Shown: positions 1 through 11,958 of the stretch, one piece after another
Position numbering within the stretch: the stretch's first letter is position 1
Layout of the letters: every line of letters begins with the position of its first letter
From: Triglochin maritima
Lineage: Eukaryota; Streptophyta; Magnoliopsida; Alismatales; Juncaginaceae
NCBI GenBank assembly: GCA_963682175.1
Contig: OY821777.1
Location: 3,861,501-3,925,500 of the forward strand
DNA length: 64,000 bases
Reading direction: 5' to 3'
Made by a program: the position numbers and the translations under genes
Notes under the pieces: model-generated
Database searches by the model: none
Seen by the model: only the letters and a program-made list of their open reading frames with translations
Told to the model about the DNA's origin: nothing

Positions 1-155
1 AAAATAATGACTCAGAGGAGAAGAGATGAAGTCCTTAATCTAGCGTGGAATAAGGAAGGTTAGAAATCTAACTAAGCAATCAAGGCCAAAACAAGCCTAA
101 AGTCCACTATAGGTCCTTAGTAATAGACGACGCCTAACTTCGAGGTCCCACCGAT

Positions 156-350
156 GACCACTAGTCTGTAGGAAATCAAGAACCCGGAGGTCCCTAATAT
201 CTCAGGGAGACTAGATGGGCAACGACGCTCAGGCCGAAACGGTCTTAAACATCGAGGACCACTAATCTCTACGAAATCAAGAACCCGGAGGTTCCTAAAA
301 TCTCAGGGAGACTAGATGGGCAACGACATTCAGGCCATAACGGTCTTAAA
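156..350. repeat. Two-copy ~101-bp tandem repeat
   Basis: Two adjacent copies begin at 156 and 257. Both contain the phrases AAATCAAGAACCCGGAGG, CTCAGGGAGACTAGATGGGC and AACGGTCTTAAAC, with scattered substitutions, so the duplication is not recent. Flanking DNA (1-155 and 351-480) looks like degraded repeat but matches nothing I recognise. Confidence 0.75.
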
Positions 351-480
351 CGGTTTCCTCTCCTTAATGCGTCCGAAAATCCTAGGGGCCAACGTCTAAT
401 TGATTTTATTAAGGCTCTTTTATTAAGTGGTTTTTGGGCCAAGGAAAGGGTGATGAAATCCCCCACCTCATCTCCTATAG

Positions 481-1290
481 GTGACTGCCCCCTAAGTGTT
501 TTTCATACCTTAATCTAACAAACAACACACCAAACAAACACTCACTTCACTCTTGTTTCAATGCAAGTCCTACTAACTAATGCGTGCTTTGTAATGAATG
601 ATGAGTGAAAGATAATACGTACCTTACGCCAGCAATCTACGACAGAAATCGTAAATAATAGAAAAATACAATGCATGCAAATCCTATATGATGAATGACT
701 TAGCAAATTTTGTCTAATCTTTTGCTTTGGGTTATTAAAGGCCAAGTTGTTTAAGGGGGGCAATGAGTTATTATCATAATATTAAAAATTCAAAAAATTA
801 AGGCAATAAACAAACATGATATTAAAAGCAAGTATTAAAAATAATTACTTGAATTGACAGAAAATCATTTTAAACACAAACTATCATGTTATTAATAATA
901 ATTGGGAATAAAATTTTATTGAAATTTTGGCAGAACATCCACTTAAAATTTGATATGTAAAATTCTTCAAATCCTGAAATCAAACCAAACCAATCCAATC
1001 CAATCCAAGTCATTACATCACATTCACATTCACATTACAAATCTAAGCTAGAAAACCAAACCAATCTAAGTTCAGTTTGCAACATTTAAGTTCTCATTTA
1101 GATGGACCTATCGTAAAACCTCGAAATTTTAATGTTGCATTGGTTCGAATATGCCGATGAACAAAGATAAATCTTAATTAGACTTCAATGCAACCTCGAT
1201 AATACACTTTCAGTCGGAATCAATACCAAATATGCATGTTAAGATCCGTTTTGATATGATTTCAAACTACATTTGACTCGTTCCACCTAT
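481..1290. other. AT-rich intergenic DNA, no gene seen
   Basis: No open frame with protein-like composition, no transposon termini and no tandem array were found. Short open frames here are AT-rich and have no recognisable domain. Confidence 0.6.
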
Positions 1291-1340
1291 ATTTTTAACT
1301 TGTTAATTTTTCTACAGAGATGATACGGTGACGAACCAGA

Positions 1341-1508
1341 GGAGGACGGAGGAAGACGAACTTAAACAAGATGTGATGCCGGAGGAGCTCTTTGTGGTTC
1401 GGAGACACGAGATGGTGCGGTGACGGCTGCAAACGACACGAGATGAAGGCTAACTTAGATAGAATGTGTGGAGAAAAACGGAGGACGGAGGAAGACGAAC
1501 TTAAACAA
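1341..1508. repeat. Purine-rich stretch with an exact 29-bp direct repeat
   Basis: The same 29 bases occur at 1341-1369 and 1480-1508 (core GGACGGAGGAAGACGAAC). The surrounding 1290-1720 is strongly purine-rich on the plus strand, giving low-complexity open frames on both strands that I do not regard as genes. It lies just inside the CACTA terminus and may be transposon internal sequence. Confidence 0.6.
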
Positions 1509-1734
1509 CAAAAACGAACTGAAAACTTACATGTGGAGAAAGCCGGAGGAAGACGGAGGAAGAAGGAGAAGAACGCCGGAGAAGTGGAGGAGAGCTTGGG
1601 AGCTCGCTGCGGTGCCGGAGACGGTGCAGATGGGTCGGAGATCGGTCGCGGAGGAGCGTTGGGTCGCGGGACGGTTAGGGTTTGGGTGAGTTTCGTCTGA
1701 AAAGAATGAGAGAAAACGCGCATGTTAGATTTCT

Positions 1735-2035
1735 TTAAGACCTATAGACGTCGGATATTATATAACGCCGACGTCTATTCCTCAACGTCTATATGCATGG
1801 CGTATAGACGTCGGTCTACTATAACATCCGACGTCTATAGGTCGACGTCTATACCATATAGGCGTCGGATACACAAGGTATTATCACACCCGACGTCTAT
1901 AGGTTGACGTCTATACACCATAGACGTCGGTCTCCCTAAAGGCCGACGTCTATTCTGTCCCCTCCCCACTAGACGTCGGTGGTCATAAAGGCTGACGTCT
2001 ATTGGGCAACGAGTAAATCCTATTTTGCAGTAGTG
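1735..2035. mobile_element. CACTA-type transposon terminus with subterminal repeats
   Basis: The segment ends in TATTTTGCAGTAGTG; its reverse complement starts CACTACTGCAAAATA, the form of a CACTA (En/Spm) terminal inverted repeat. The inner 300 bp carries about a dozen copies of TAGACGTCGG or its complement CCGACGTCTA, alternating in orientation, as expected of subterminal transposase-binding repeats. No matching left terminus was found in 1-1735, so the other end is outside the window or lost. No transposase coding sequence is visible. Confidence 0.7.
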
Positions 2036-2039
2036 AAAC

Positions 2040-2830
2040 CATGATAAAATGGTCGGACGACCCAAGACTTCCGGTCGACCGAAAACCTCCAGTAGAACTC
2101 ACCAACAGTCCACACTACACGGTCGACCGAAACCACACTTCCGGTTGACCGGCCATTAAATTAACTTAAGTCGTCGGTCAGACGAGTCAAACAGGCGGTC
2201 GACCGTTTGGATGATCAACGCCTCAACCGACCTACAACTGTACTTTCGGTCGATCGACAAAGGGGTCTCGTTCGATCGCACAACCAGTCGACCACCCAAA
2301 GGGTATCGTTCGACCGGTGCGAGGAATTTGCCCAAAATACACTATAACCGGTCGACCGAACCCAAAACACTGGTCGACCGAATAGTGCAGAAAAACTGAT
2401 GTGCAGGTCCGATGAGCCAAAATGGCCTACCGTCGACCGCTCCCACCCCTACACTAATAATAGGTGAGCGTAAAAGCAAGTTTGACATACCTTAAGGCTT
2501 GAAGAAGCCTTTGAAGAACCAACGGCGACGCTTCCTCGCAACCCCTTCTTCTCCGGTGGATTCCACAAACACGATCACCTTGACGCGGCAACCAATCGAG
2601 CTCCTCCAAACGTCGACGATCTCGCCTCCACGACTCCCCTGAGCTGGAAACGTGGAAGGGGAAATGAGAGTGAGAGAGAGATGCACGCGAGAGAGAGAGT
2701 GAAGTGAGAGAGAGATCTAACCTTATATATAATCTCTCAAACCATCTCGACCGTCCATCTCAACTCATCTCAGCCGTCCACCTCTACCCAACTATAAACC
2801 CCCCCTCCCTAAACACAATTAAAACATAAG
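2040..2830 (-). mobile_element. Degenerate LTR fragment with GTCGACC motif cluster
   Basis: GTCGACCG-type palindromes recur between about 2080 and 2440. The stretch around 2195-2235 (GGCGGTCGACCGTTTGGATG followed by CAACGCCTCAACCGACC) aligns in order with part of the gypsy LTR near 38028-38065. It continues into a CATACCTT-containing segment and AG-rich DNA, as that LTR does, giving the same (minus) orientation. No intact ends or target duplication were found; it abuts the CACTA terminus directly. Confidence 0.6.
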
Positions 2831-5260
2831 CAATGGTCAGGATATAACAGAAATCGCATGAAACAACCTGCAACATAACAAGACCAAGTGGAAACATGAC
2901 GAAAGGAGAACAGAATCCAACACTTTTCTGAACAGGAATCTCAACTGTCCCCAACAAACTCTCTTCCCTGACATTTATTTGCCATAACATGCTATGCTAC
3001 TTGTGTTGGTGTTGGTCAACACATCATGTGCATTTATCTGGAAATTTGTCTTTCGGTTGCGGAGCTTGGACTTTTGAACGTGAACGGTAAACCATCGTGT
3101 AGATGGTCCCGTCAGAACGTCGTCCATTTGTCGTTAAATAGTCAGATCATAAGTTCAGCTTTCAAACATTTACTTGGCATGTTTCTGTATTTGAAATAAG
3201 ACTACAAGTAGGATAGAGTTCCAGCTCATCCAAAACAATAAGACTGAATCCACGTATTAAAGCATTGATGCTTTCTGAAATTTACAAATAAATGTATATG
3301 AACACACACTTAAATCTTGTAACCATCGATAGCATATGTTTTATACGAAGTAACTTATTGGAAAATCCAGAACATAATATATGCACTCGCTTATCAGTCT
3401 ATTATGAGGTTTCATGAAAATAAAATCTTGGACAATTAGAACTCCCTTTAGGAAGGAAACAGGTCGTTCCTCCATAATCTAGTCTAGTACTAACTACTAA
3501 CACTGATATTTGTGAAATTCTATATGGACCAGAGGCCCTAACATGAACTACCTTAACCCTTAATGGGCCAACTCAATAATTTAATCATTTAATAAATTAT
3601 TCTAGAGAGCCCATTATGTTGGTCAACAATTTAATACATGAGCACTTTTCGCTATTCAACACTTTAATATATCATAGCACATTTTGTTAGTCAACAACTT
3701 AATCTAATCGTAGCCCATTTTGTTTGACAATTCTTTAATCTCCCAAAGCCCATTTTGTTCGTTTACATCTGAGAACCCATTTGTTGGTTACACAGACGCC
3801 CTAGGGCAGGATGTTAACTCCAGCCCAACTTAATAACTAACCATTGGTCATCGTTTCTAGTTTTGTAACATTTATGTTACCTTATCAATTTCCAAATCCT
3901 AAAGTAGATCCAATGCCAACATCTCTCTCATAATCATTGTTTAAGTATGATTATATGAAGAATCAAAATCTGTATCGTATACCGACGACAAACATTTGTC
4001 ACAACAGTACAAGACAGAACAATATACTGTCGCAAATTAAATCTCTAGCAACTTTTAAAACAACTTCCATGGTCCTTTAGCCACGATCTTCTCTCTAAGC
4101 ACATGTGATTCTCCTGCTAATGTTGGTGAAACATAACCCTCTGATTCTCCTATTGACCAATGGATCTAGACGTTAGTGCACCAAACTGTAAGCAATTATG
4201 TCTCACGATCCACATTGATTCATGTTATCAAATATATAAAAGGGTACCCTATATAAAAAAGACATTGATTGTCTTGTTCTTTTGAAACACGGGATCTATT
4301 TACACGTGTGATTTTCTCTCTCAAAGTAAAAGCCATCGCTGACGATGAAATTCCCATACGTCTTGGTAAGTTGCAAGGCACCTGAGCTCACATGCATATT
4401 AATCTAGATGCCATGTGAAGAGAAGTGTGTTCCCTAGGTATGGAACCCTAATACCCTATGTTTCCTTATTAAAGTCTTCAACCAATCACTTGTGGACAAG
4501 GAGATCCCAGGATGATGGACCACTTCTATTTATCCATGTTTCAACTTTGGAACTTATTGCATTACTCTTTGGATTCAATAATCTGTGTCCCCAATGGTTT
4601 TAACAGGTGGAAATCATTATTTTGACCCTTTACTTGTAAGTTATACAAGTTGTTGTTTCACGAACTCCATCAACTGATGGTGCACCAAATGAACATAGTT
4701 TTTTTATTGGAAAATGGCTGACATGCATGATATTAGATTTTCTTTGGAATAATCACTTGGAAAATCAAGTTACTATTATTATTAGTAATCATCATTCATT
4801 TAGAAAGGAGTTTAGATAATCAAAGGTGTTGAAAGCAACTTGACATATATACGTATAGGACCAAGGCATGTGTATGCTTGTGTTTTGCTGACATGCATGG
4901 ATCTGCATGCACGTTTGGCGGTCAGTGTGGTGTTGCCTGCAATTATGGAAGCAGTTGCGGTTTGTTGTTTATCAACCAACCACTACCTTCCTCTCCTTAA
5001 TTCTTTCTTAATTATTACCTGCTTGCTTTAGGGTTTGTGAGGCTGTGGGCACTCAACAGAGTATTGACATGATGGATTGATGGTGACATGAGTCACTCAT
5101 TGGTTTTAGACCCATATTATATGGAGCATTCAACTGCCAAAAGTGAGCCTGATTGCCTACTTTTGAACCTACCAATTATAGTTTGCAATGGATCAAATTT
5201 TTGCTACTGCCTGGCACAACACATGGTCAGAGGCTCAGAGCATCCCTTACCGGGGGCACG

Positions 5261-5262
<2 letters not shown>
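2831..5262. other. Intergenic DNA, no gene seen
   Basis: AT-rich sequence without convincing coding frames. The region near 3540-3790 repeats short phrases such as GCCCATTTTGTT, suggesting decayed repeat. Nothing else is supported. Confidence 0.5.

Positions 5263-5294
<32 letters not shown>
5263..5294. repeat. Poly-C run of 32
   Basis: An uninterrupted run of 32 C on the plus strand, followed by T-rich DNA (5295-5400). It generates spurious poly-Pro and poly-Gly frames on the two strands. It may be a true mononucleotide repeat or an assembly artefact. Confidence 0.95.
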
Positions 5295-5297
<3 letters not shown>

Positions 5298-7557
5298 TTT
5301 AATGTTATTTTGTTTTGTTTTTTTCGTTTTTTTTTGTTTTGATTTTTTTTAAGTTTTGTTTGTATTTTTTTAATTATTTTTAAAATATGTTTTATAATTA
5401 TTGTGATTTTTTTGCAAGATGGGTCCTGAAATGACGTTGATGAGAGAGATATGTTGTGGCGGGTTGTGGTTAAAATGTAAATAGAGTAAGAAAGAGAAGA
5501 ATGCTTGGGGAATAAAAAAACTAATGTGAAAGAGAGATAAAGTTGATTTGGAAGAGAGAAAATCCATGAACAGGTCGTAATTAGTGATGACCTCATATTC
5601 CTCGTGGTTGACCAATCACCGCTTGGAAAATAATAGCCGTTGACTGTTGAGGTAATTAAAGAGCCAATTCTCTTCATAGTAACTATATATATGTCGTATG
5701 TGTGCGTCCGCGTGTGTTCAAAATTTCGTTGAGAATTTCCTCGTGTAAATAAAAACTTCAAAAAATATACTGAAATCTAAGTATTAATTACTCCAACATT
5801 AGTAAGTGTTTATATGCTTGGCATGGTTTACATTTATAAATAGACGGTGACAGTCAAGCAAGTAGATTCTAATAACTAGATCCACGCTCTTCGAACAATT
5901 AGAGATTTTTGTAATCGTGTTGTTAAGGAGTATAACTGTATAAGATAAGGAAAAATGCAACCTGGAAAATGTTGTGATGGAAGCAACTTTTGATGTCATG
6001 TTGCTTCTCTTTCAAAAGAAACATATAAAGTTGCAAGATTTAATTTATCAGAACCAAATAGGAATTGAATTATTTGAAATTAAGGAAATTGCAGTAGCAT
6101 TTTACTCAAGTATTACAACTCATCAGTCAAATATATGGCCATATCTGGCATGCATGGTGGTCAACTGATCATGGTCAAGATCTACCAAGTCACATACAAA
6201 ACTCTTAACTAAAATTTCATTGAATAATAATTATTCTTTTCTTGCTTTCTGAGTTCCAAACCTATGAGCCAAGGACAATAGAGCTTCCCCAAGCAACCAC
6301 CAATAATGGGTGTAGTCAAGTTGGGGTATTTTATTTGAGATTGAGCACCAATAATTATGAATTGAATCCAGTGGACACCATCTTTCCACATAAGAAAGGA
6401 GGGGAAGCATATGGTGGACAGCAAAAGGAGGGCATTCTTAGAATCTTTTTATGCGCCCATTTCAAAAATATCATGTATTGCCTTGGAGAGTTTTGCAGAA
6501 CTCACAAACAAACAACACATATGGGCGGAATTCAGCTTAACTGAAAGAGTACCCACTTTTTCCCAAGGGGAAGCTAGCAAACCATTAGTTAATTACAAAG
6601 ATGGAAATTAATGATGATCACATATAGTGTTTGGTAATTTTCTTTAGGAAGAGGCCACTATGTATATATCAACATTCTCGCTATGTATTGACATACAAAG
6701 CCATTTGGTCCAAAATTTGGAAATATATAACTAGAATAATATTTGCCTGAGTAAGCTCAAATCCTGATCATACACGTTACAAGAGTTATACTTAATTATT
6801 AGGTTATGATTTCATCTTAATTATTTTATGTGTAAGATAATGATAGTTAGAAAGGAATACCATAGGCACATAGCTGATTAAGATAATCTCTGGTTCTTTT
6901 AGCGCGCATTATAAGTTAGGAAGGTAATTGATTCACTTCCAAAGGCTTTTAAAGCATGCGAGTCTAGCTAGCGAGAGCACCTAGTATGGATGTGTTATTT
7001 AATTCCACATTTCATCCACCATAATTGGTGCTAATGATATTTTACGTTAAAGGGGTCTTCTCATGCAAAACACAGGCAAACTTCTCAACAAATATCTCAA
7101 CACCTGTCGTTTGTCTCTTGGAAGGGAGAATTAGGTGTTAGGATGTGAGGGAGCAAGACTGTGCGTATTAAGATATTACAATAGTCATGCATGTATTTAT
7201 GCAAATGTTCATATGACGACCTTTTATTTTCTATCTAAGTCAAATTTATTGACACAAAAAAATTTCTTTTCATCCAGAAATTAATTACACGGGCACTAAA
7301 AATACTGAAAAAATAGACATTGAAACTGCAATTTACATGGGCAAGTTTTCGTATTTTCAAGACATGCATGATCTCATTGTTACTAATTGTTAAATAAATA
7401 TTTTTCAAACCGACCAACTTGGCTTTCATCTACCAAACATCGATTTGATTGTAAAATAATAAATATTAACTTAATTAATGATACGTAAGTATCCAACTTG
7501 TTCTCCAATTGTTATTTAAAACATCTAATATGCACAATTGGATGCAATTTTGATCTA

Positions 7558-7563
<6 letters not shown>
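5295..7563. other. Intergenic DNA with one unassigned open frame
   Basis: Mostly AT-rich sequence with no recognisable gene. The stretch 6209-6611 is less AT-biased and open on both strands for 60-100 codons (plus frames 6242-6544 and 6411-6611). It could be a fragment of an old gene, but I recognise no domain or family and make no functional claim. Confidence 0.4.

Positions 7564-7611
<48 letters not shown>
7564..7611. repeat. (TA)n microsatellite
   Basis: About 24 uninterrupted TA units. It lies about 240 bp left of the Mutator-like element and is not part of it. Confidence 0.95.
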
Positions 7612-7613
<2 letters not shown>

Positions 7614-7887
7614 CAGTTGTCTAGTTTTAAAAAACGTTATATAGAATCTGCCTGAGTTTAACCTGTAAACCATGTCTAAAACCAAAAATGAAAGAAGAAA
7701 AAAGAACTCAATAAGCAAGCAAGGTATGCACATTAATTATATGTAATTTGGAAACGAAAGGTTAATAACGAGAGGTTCTTAGTACAGACAACCGTGACTA
7801 AGCTAGGAATTGAACCCACGATTATAGCGATTTTCATTAAAAAAATTAGGAAAATGATAGATGACCGTTTTTTAGGACGCTCTTTGA

Positions 7888-7907
7888 GTGACGCGGCTTA
7901 TGTGGCA
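7888..7907 (+). repeat. Left terminal inverted repeat core of the MULE
   Basis: Matches 12251-12270 in inverse orientation at 18 of 20 bases. It lies 39 bp inside the proposed left boundary. Confidence 0.7.
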
Positions 7908-8141
7908 AATTCCATGTCAGCAGAGAAAAGAGTTTCGTTTTATATTTTATCTCTCAATTCTTTTGTTATCCGTACAAATGTCTCTATCTCTCCATCCATC
8001 CATCCATCCCTCGTTAATGCGTCTCAAATCACTCCCTTCCTTCATCATTTTGGCGCTCCTACACAGCAGACTTGTTATTCATCTCAAGATGCGTCTTCCT
8101 TTTTCTTCCCTTCTCTTCTGTGGTCCTTCCTCTGTACTCCA

Positions 8142-10436
8142 ATGGAAATCGTTCATGTGCCTTCCCAAGTGGAGCAGCCGGCAAACGTTCCTAAGGAGGT
8201 GTTTTTTCCTTCTTTCGAAGAAGTCAAAACATTTTACGTGGCCTATGCCGATTCTTGTGGTTTTGGTGTTAAGACAATGCAATCTCATTACGATCGTGGT
8301 GTTGTTATACGGGCCACGCTGACTTGCTCCAAGGAGGGCACGACACCACCAAACCAAGGGCAAGGAAAATTGAAGCCTAGGTTATCCAGTAGAGTCCAAT
8401 GCACTGCTCGGATAAGGGTCTCCGGAAACCCAGCACGTGGTTACCACATTAACTTTGTGGATCTTAAACATAACCACGCCATGCTTCAACATGAGCAAAT
8501 GCGTTTTCTCAGACAAAAACGAACCGTCCTTGAGGCCGCCAAAGCACGCATATCGTGCAATGATAGTGATGGGATATCGGCTGCTAAGACCATGCAATCT
8601 TTTGTAGTCGAGGCTGGAGGTCATGACAAATTGACTTTCAACGAAAGGGATTTAACGTTTGTGTTCTTTCTGCCTAACATAATTGAAGTTCAACATTTTG
8701 TGCCTGGTTTTAGTGGTTTCTGTGTGCAGGAATGTTGTAAACGAAGTCAGAAATTTAAAGATGGGACCTGGTAATGCACAAGCTCTTCAGAACTATTTCA
8801 TTAGGATGCAGAAGATTGATTCCATGTTTTTCTATGTAATAGATATGGATGACGAAGGAAGACTACGGAACATGTTTTGGGCTGACTATCGTTCTAGAGC
8901 TGCATATTCATACTTTGGAGACACAATATGTTTCGACACCACCTACATTACAAACAAATACGACATGCCTTTTTGCCCCATTTGTAGGAGTTAATCACCA
9001 TTTCGAGTCAGTTTTTCTCGGTTGCGCTTTGCTGTCTTCTGAGACCACTGAAAATTACATATGGTTGTTCCAAACATGGTTGTCGTGCATGAACGGTAAG
9101 GTGTGACTTTTCAGTTTAAGCTATTTATGTGTTCGGTTTAAGTGGTGGAACTGTTGGGTTTAAGTGGGGAACTGTTCGGTTTAAGTGGTGGAACGGTTCG
9201 GTTTAAGTGGGGAACTGTTCAGTTTAAGTGGTGGAACGGTTCGGTTTAAGTTGTGGAACGGTTCGGTTTAAGTGGTTTGACTGTTCGGTTTAAGTGGTGT
9301 GACTGTTCGGTTTAAGTTGTGTATGTGTTCGGTTTAAGTTGTGGGTCTATTCGGAAAAAGTTGTCTGTCTGTTCGGATTAAGTTGTTTGTCTGTTCGGAA
9401 TAAGTTGACTGTCTGTTCAGATTAAGTTGTCTGTCTGTTCGGATTAAGTTGTCTGTCTGTTCGGATTAAGATGTGGGTCTGTTCGGATTAAGTTGTGGGT
9501 CTGTTCGGTTTAAGTGGTTTGACTGTTCGGTTTAAGTGGTGGAACAGTTCGGTTTAAGTTGTGAAACGATTCGGTTTAAGTGGGTTGACTGTTCGGTTTA
9601 AGTGGTGTGACTGTTCGGTTTAAGTTGTGTATGTGTTCGGTTTAAGTTGTGGGTCTGTTCGGATTAAGTTGTCTGTCTGTTCGGAATAAGTTGACTGACT
9701 GTTCGGATTAAGTTGTCTGTCTGTTCGGATTAAGATGTGGGTATGTTCGGATTAAGTTGTGGGTCTGTTCGGTTTAAGTGGTCGGTCTGTTCGGATTAAG
9801 TTGTGGGTCTGTTCGGTTAAAGTTTTCAAAGTAGGATTTGGTACCTTTCAATATATGACTCACTCCTTTTAAATTGCCCCCCTTATGCAGATATACCCCC
9901 CAGCCATAATAACATATCAATGTGGTGCCATTATAGCTGTTGTAAGGAATATCTTCCCAGATTCAAGACACAGATTCTGTATATGGCACATAATGAACAA
10001 AACTCCCTTGAAGTTGCCGACGCAGTATCGGAAGCACATGTTATTTGATCTGAAATTGATTGTATATGATTCCAAAACCCCAGCAGAATTTGATCGTAAT
10101 TGGCAGGGTTTCCTTCTTGATTTTGACATGCATAACCATAGCTGGCTCAAATCGATTTATGCAATCCGAGAGTCGTGGATACCTACATTTGTTGGTGATA
10201 GTTTTTTCGCGGGAATGACATCTACTCAGAGAAGCGAGAGTATGAACGCATTTTTTGACAAGTATCTTACTTCGAAGACCACCCTTAAGCAGTTTGTTCA
10301 ACAATACGAACTTGCGCTCCGCCATAAGTACGAGAATGAAGCTCAATAAGATTTTGATTGTCTTCATAAGAGACCTCAGTTGGTTTCAATTTATCCATTC
10401 GTGGAAAAACTCCAGTTCTGGGCTCCCCCAATTTGA
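8142..10436 (+). pseudogene. FAR1/FRS-like MULE transposase, broken
   Basis: Three exons can be traced: 8142-8656, 8730-9095 and 9891-10436. Exon 1 carries a FAR1-type DNA-binding domain (SFEEVKTFYVAYADSCGFGV onward, with conserved C and H residues ending near HNHAML). Exons 2-3 carry the MULE transposase domain: ALQNYFIRMQKID, FDTTY (first catalytic Asp), NHHFESVFLGCAL, RHRFCIWHIM and TSTQRSESMNAFF (catalytic Glu). Breaks: one extra T in the T-run at 8970-8974, one extra C in the C-run at 9896-9901, and an in-frame TAA at 10347-10349, after which the family sequence continues (DFDCLHKRPQLVSIYPF) to a TGA at 10436. The expected TDQ of the second catalytic Asp reads TYQC, so even a repaired protein would probably be inactive. 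The SWIM-type C-terminus of the family is missing. The first intron has clean GT and AG ends (8657-8729). The second intron is almost wholly minisatellite. Confidence 0.85.
9108..9826 (+). repeat. Intronic 22-bp minisatellite array, sense to the transposase gene
   Basis: About 33 degenerate units of a ~22-bp repeat with core TGTTCGGWTTAAGTKGTG. It fills nearly all of the second transposase intron, starting about 12 bases after the 5' splice site at 9096. Two sub-families are visible: TTTAAGTGGTGGAAC-type units at both ends and ATTAAGTTGTCTGTC-type units in the middle, with longer blocks repeated (about 9290-9480 resembles 9600-9800). Confidence 0.95.
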
Positions 10437-10520
10437 ATTTCTCACAAAGCCACACCTTCAAATGGAAAAAATCAACTGTTTAGAACGACTCAACAGACAT
10501 ACGTTCATATTCTTAACAGA

Positions 10521-11178
10521 CCTAACTTAATCCGAACAGACACCTAACTTAATCCGAACAACCACAACTTAATCCGAACAGACACACCACTTAATCCGAA
10601 CAGACACAACACTTAATCCGAACAGACACACCACTAATTCCGAACAGACCCACAACATATTCCGAACAGACACAACACTTAATCCGAACAGACAGACAAC
10701 TTATTCCGAACAGACACTCAACTTATTCCGAACAGACACACAACTTATTCCGAACAGACCCACAACTTATTCCGAACAGACACACAACTTAATCCGAACA
10801 GACACACAACTTAATCCGAACATACACCTAACTTAATTCGAACAAACACACAACATAAACCGAACAGACACACAACATATTCTGAACAGACACACAACAT
10901 ATTCCGAACAGACACACCACTTAATCCGAACAGACAGACAACTTCTTCCGAACAGACAGACAACTTAATCCGAACAGACACATAACTTAATCCGAACAGA
11001 CACACCACTTAATCCGAACAAACACACCACTTAATCCGAACAGACACACAACATAAACCGAACAGACACACAACTTAAACCGAACAGACACAACATATTC
11101 CGAACAGACAGAAAACTTAATCCGAACAGAGACACCACTTAATCCGAACAGACACACCACTTAATCCGAACAAACAAA
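10521..11178 (-). repeat. Second minisatellite array, inverse orientation, sense to the PMD gene
   Basis: About 30 units of CTTAATCCGAACAGACACAC-type sequence, the reverse complement of the 9108-9826 repeat. On the minus strand it begins about 20 bases after the 5' splice site of the PMD exon (donor at 11200-11199). Open frames through it on the minus strand are just translated repeat. Confidence 0.95.
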
Positions 11179-11200
11179 AAGACAACCAAATAACACTTAC

Positions 11201-11958
11201 TTGTAGTATTGCCACACAACCGTCGACGTTCCCCTGCCTCATAATGAGGTTATATGCCTTTCTTCTCTCCTGCAGTTCTAAGCTGGCTTTCTCCAGGCCC
11301 CCAACTAGGGCTTCGTGAACTGCACTTGCCCATGCGTATCTGTTTATGCGTCTGATGTTCCTCAAATGGTGCATGAACCATTGCCTCGGTCGAAGTGTTC
11401 CATCATAGAACAAAAAATGGTTGAAGATGAAAGAAATCAGGAGACGAACGTACTCCTCCGTGTCGCCCATGGCACTGCTTGCCAGCAGATGACCTATAAG
11501 TTGTGTGTTGTCAATGTTCACCCCTTCTCGCCTCTGTACACCCAATGGTTCCATCATCACGGGCTTCCCATGTATACGTAAGCCCAAAATTAGGGCAACG
11601 TCTTCCGGTGTAAAGGGAACTACCCTGATCCTATTCTCAGCTCCACCTCCTTCGCATCGTAGTGTTCGACGAGCAACCGACTATTTCGTTGTCCGTAGTA
11701 ATGTTAGGAAGGTCTAGGAAGTGACTGAAAGGGGTGCTCCGGAAAACTTCTTTCTCAACCTTCTTCATCCTGTCAAACTACTTTCGGATGGCCGTCCAGG
11801 AGCACCGGGATTCCCGGAAGTAGTAGGTGGTTCCCTAAAACAAAAAATTGAAAAAACGAAAGTTCATCAAAAAAAGAACGACCAAGGGAAGAAAAAATAT
11901 ATATACCCACCGGTTCTGGGACAGGTTCGCTATCGACGACAGGAGTTGAAGAATCCAT
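11201..11958 (-). pseudogene. Plant mobile domain (PMD, aminotransferase-like) gene, broken and truncated
   Basis: A short first exon starts at ATG 11958 (MDSSTPVVDSEPVPEPVG) and ends at a probable donor at 11907. The next exon starts at 11834 (AG acceptor) and runs to a strong GTAAGT donor after 11201. It encodes typical PMD sequence: RCSWTAIRK, FDRMKKVEKEVFRSTPFSH, VVPFTPEDVALILGLRIHGK, YVRLLISFIFNHFLF, then INRYAWASAVHEALVGGLEKA. An in-frame TAG follows AIRK, and the frame must shift near 11645 to join the two halves, so it cannot make a full product. Downstream exons are absent: beyond the intronic array lies only the 3' end of the transposase. PMD proteins are known as host MAIN/MAIL-type proteins and as passengers of plant transposons. 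Confidence 0.75.

Noticed and set aside
1295..1723. Overlapping frames of 142 (minus) and 102 (plus) codons
   Set aside because: Both come from a purine/pyrimidine-biased stretch with an internal duplication; low-complexity peptides with no domain.
5204..5761. 185-codon minus-strand frame with a poly-Gly block
   Set aside because: It depends on reading through the 32-C run and T-rich DNA; composition is not protein-like outside the run.
6209..6611. Host gene fragment
   Set aside because: Open on both strands and less AT-rich, but no recognisable family or splice structure.
9108..11178. Regular short repeats resembling a CRISPR array or protein repeats
   Set aside because: Units are contiguous degenerate tandem repeats without unique spacers, in introns of a plant transposon. 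Minus-strand frames (for example 10811-11008) are translated minisatellite.
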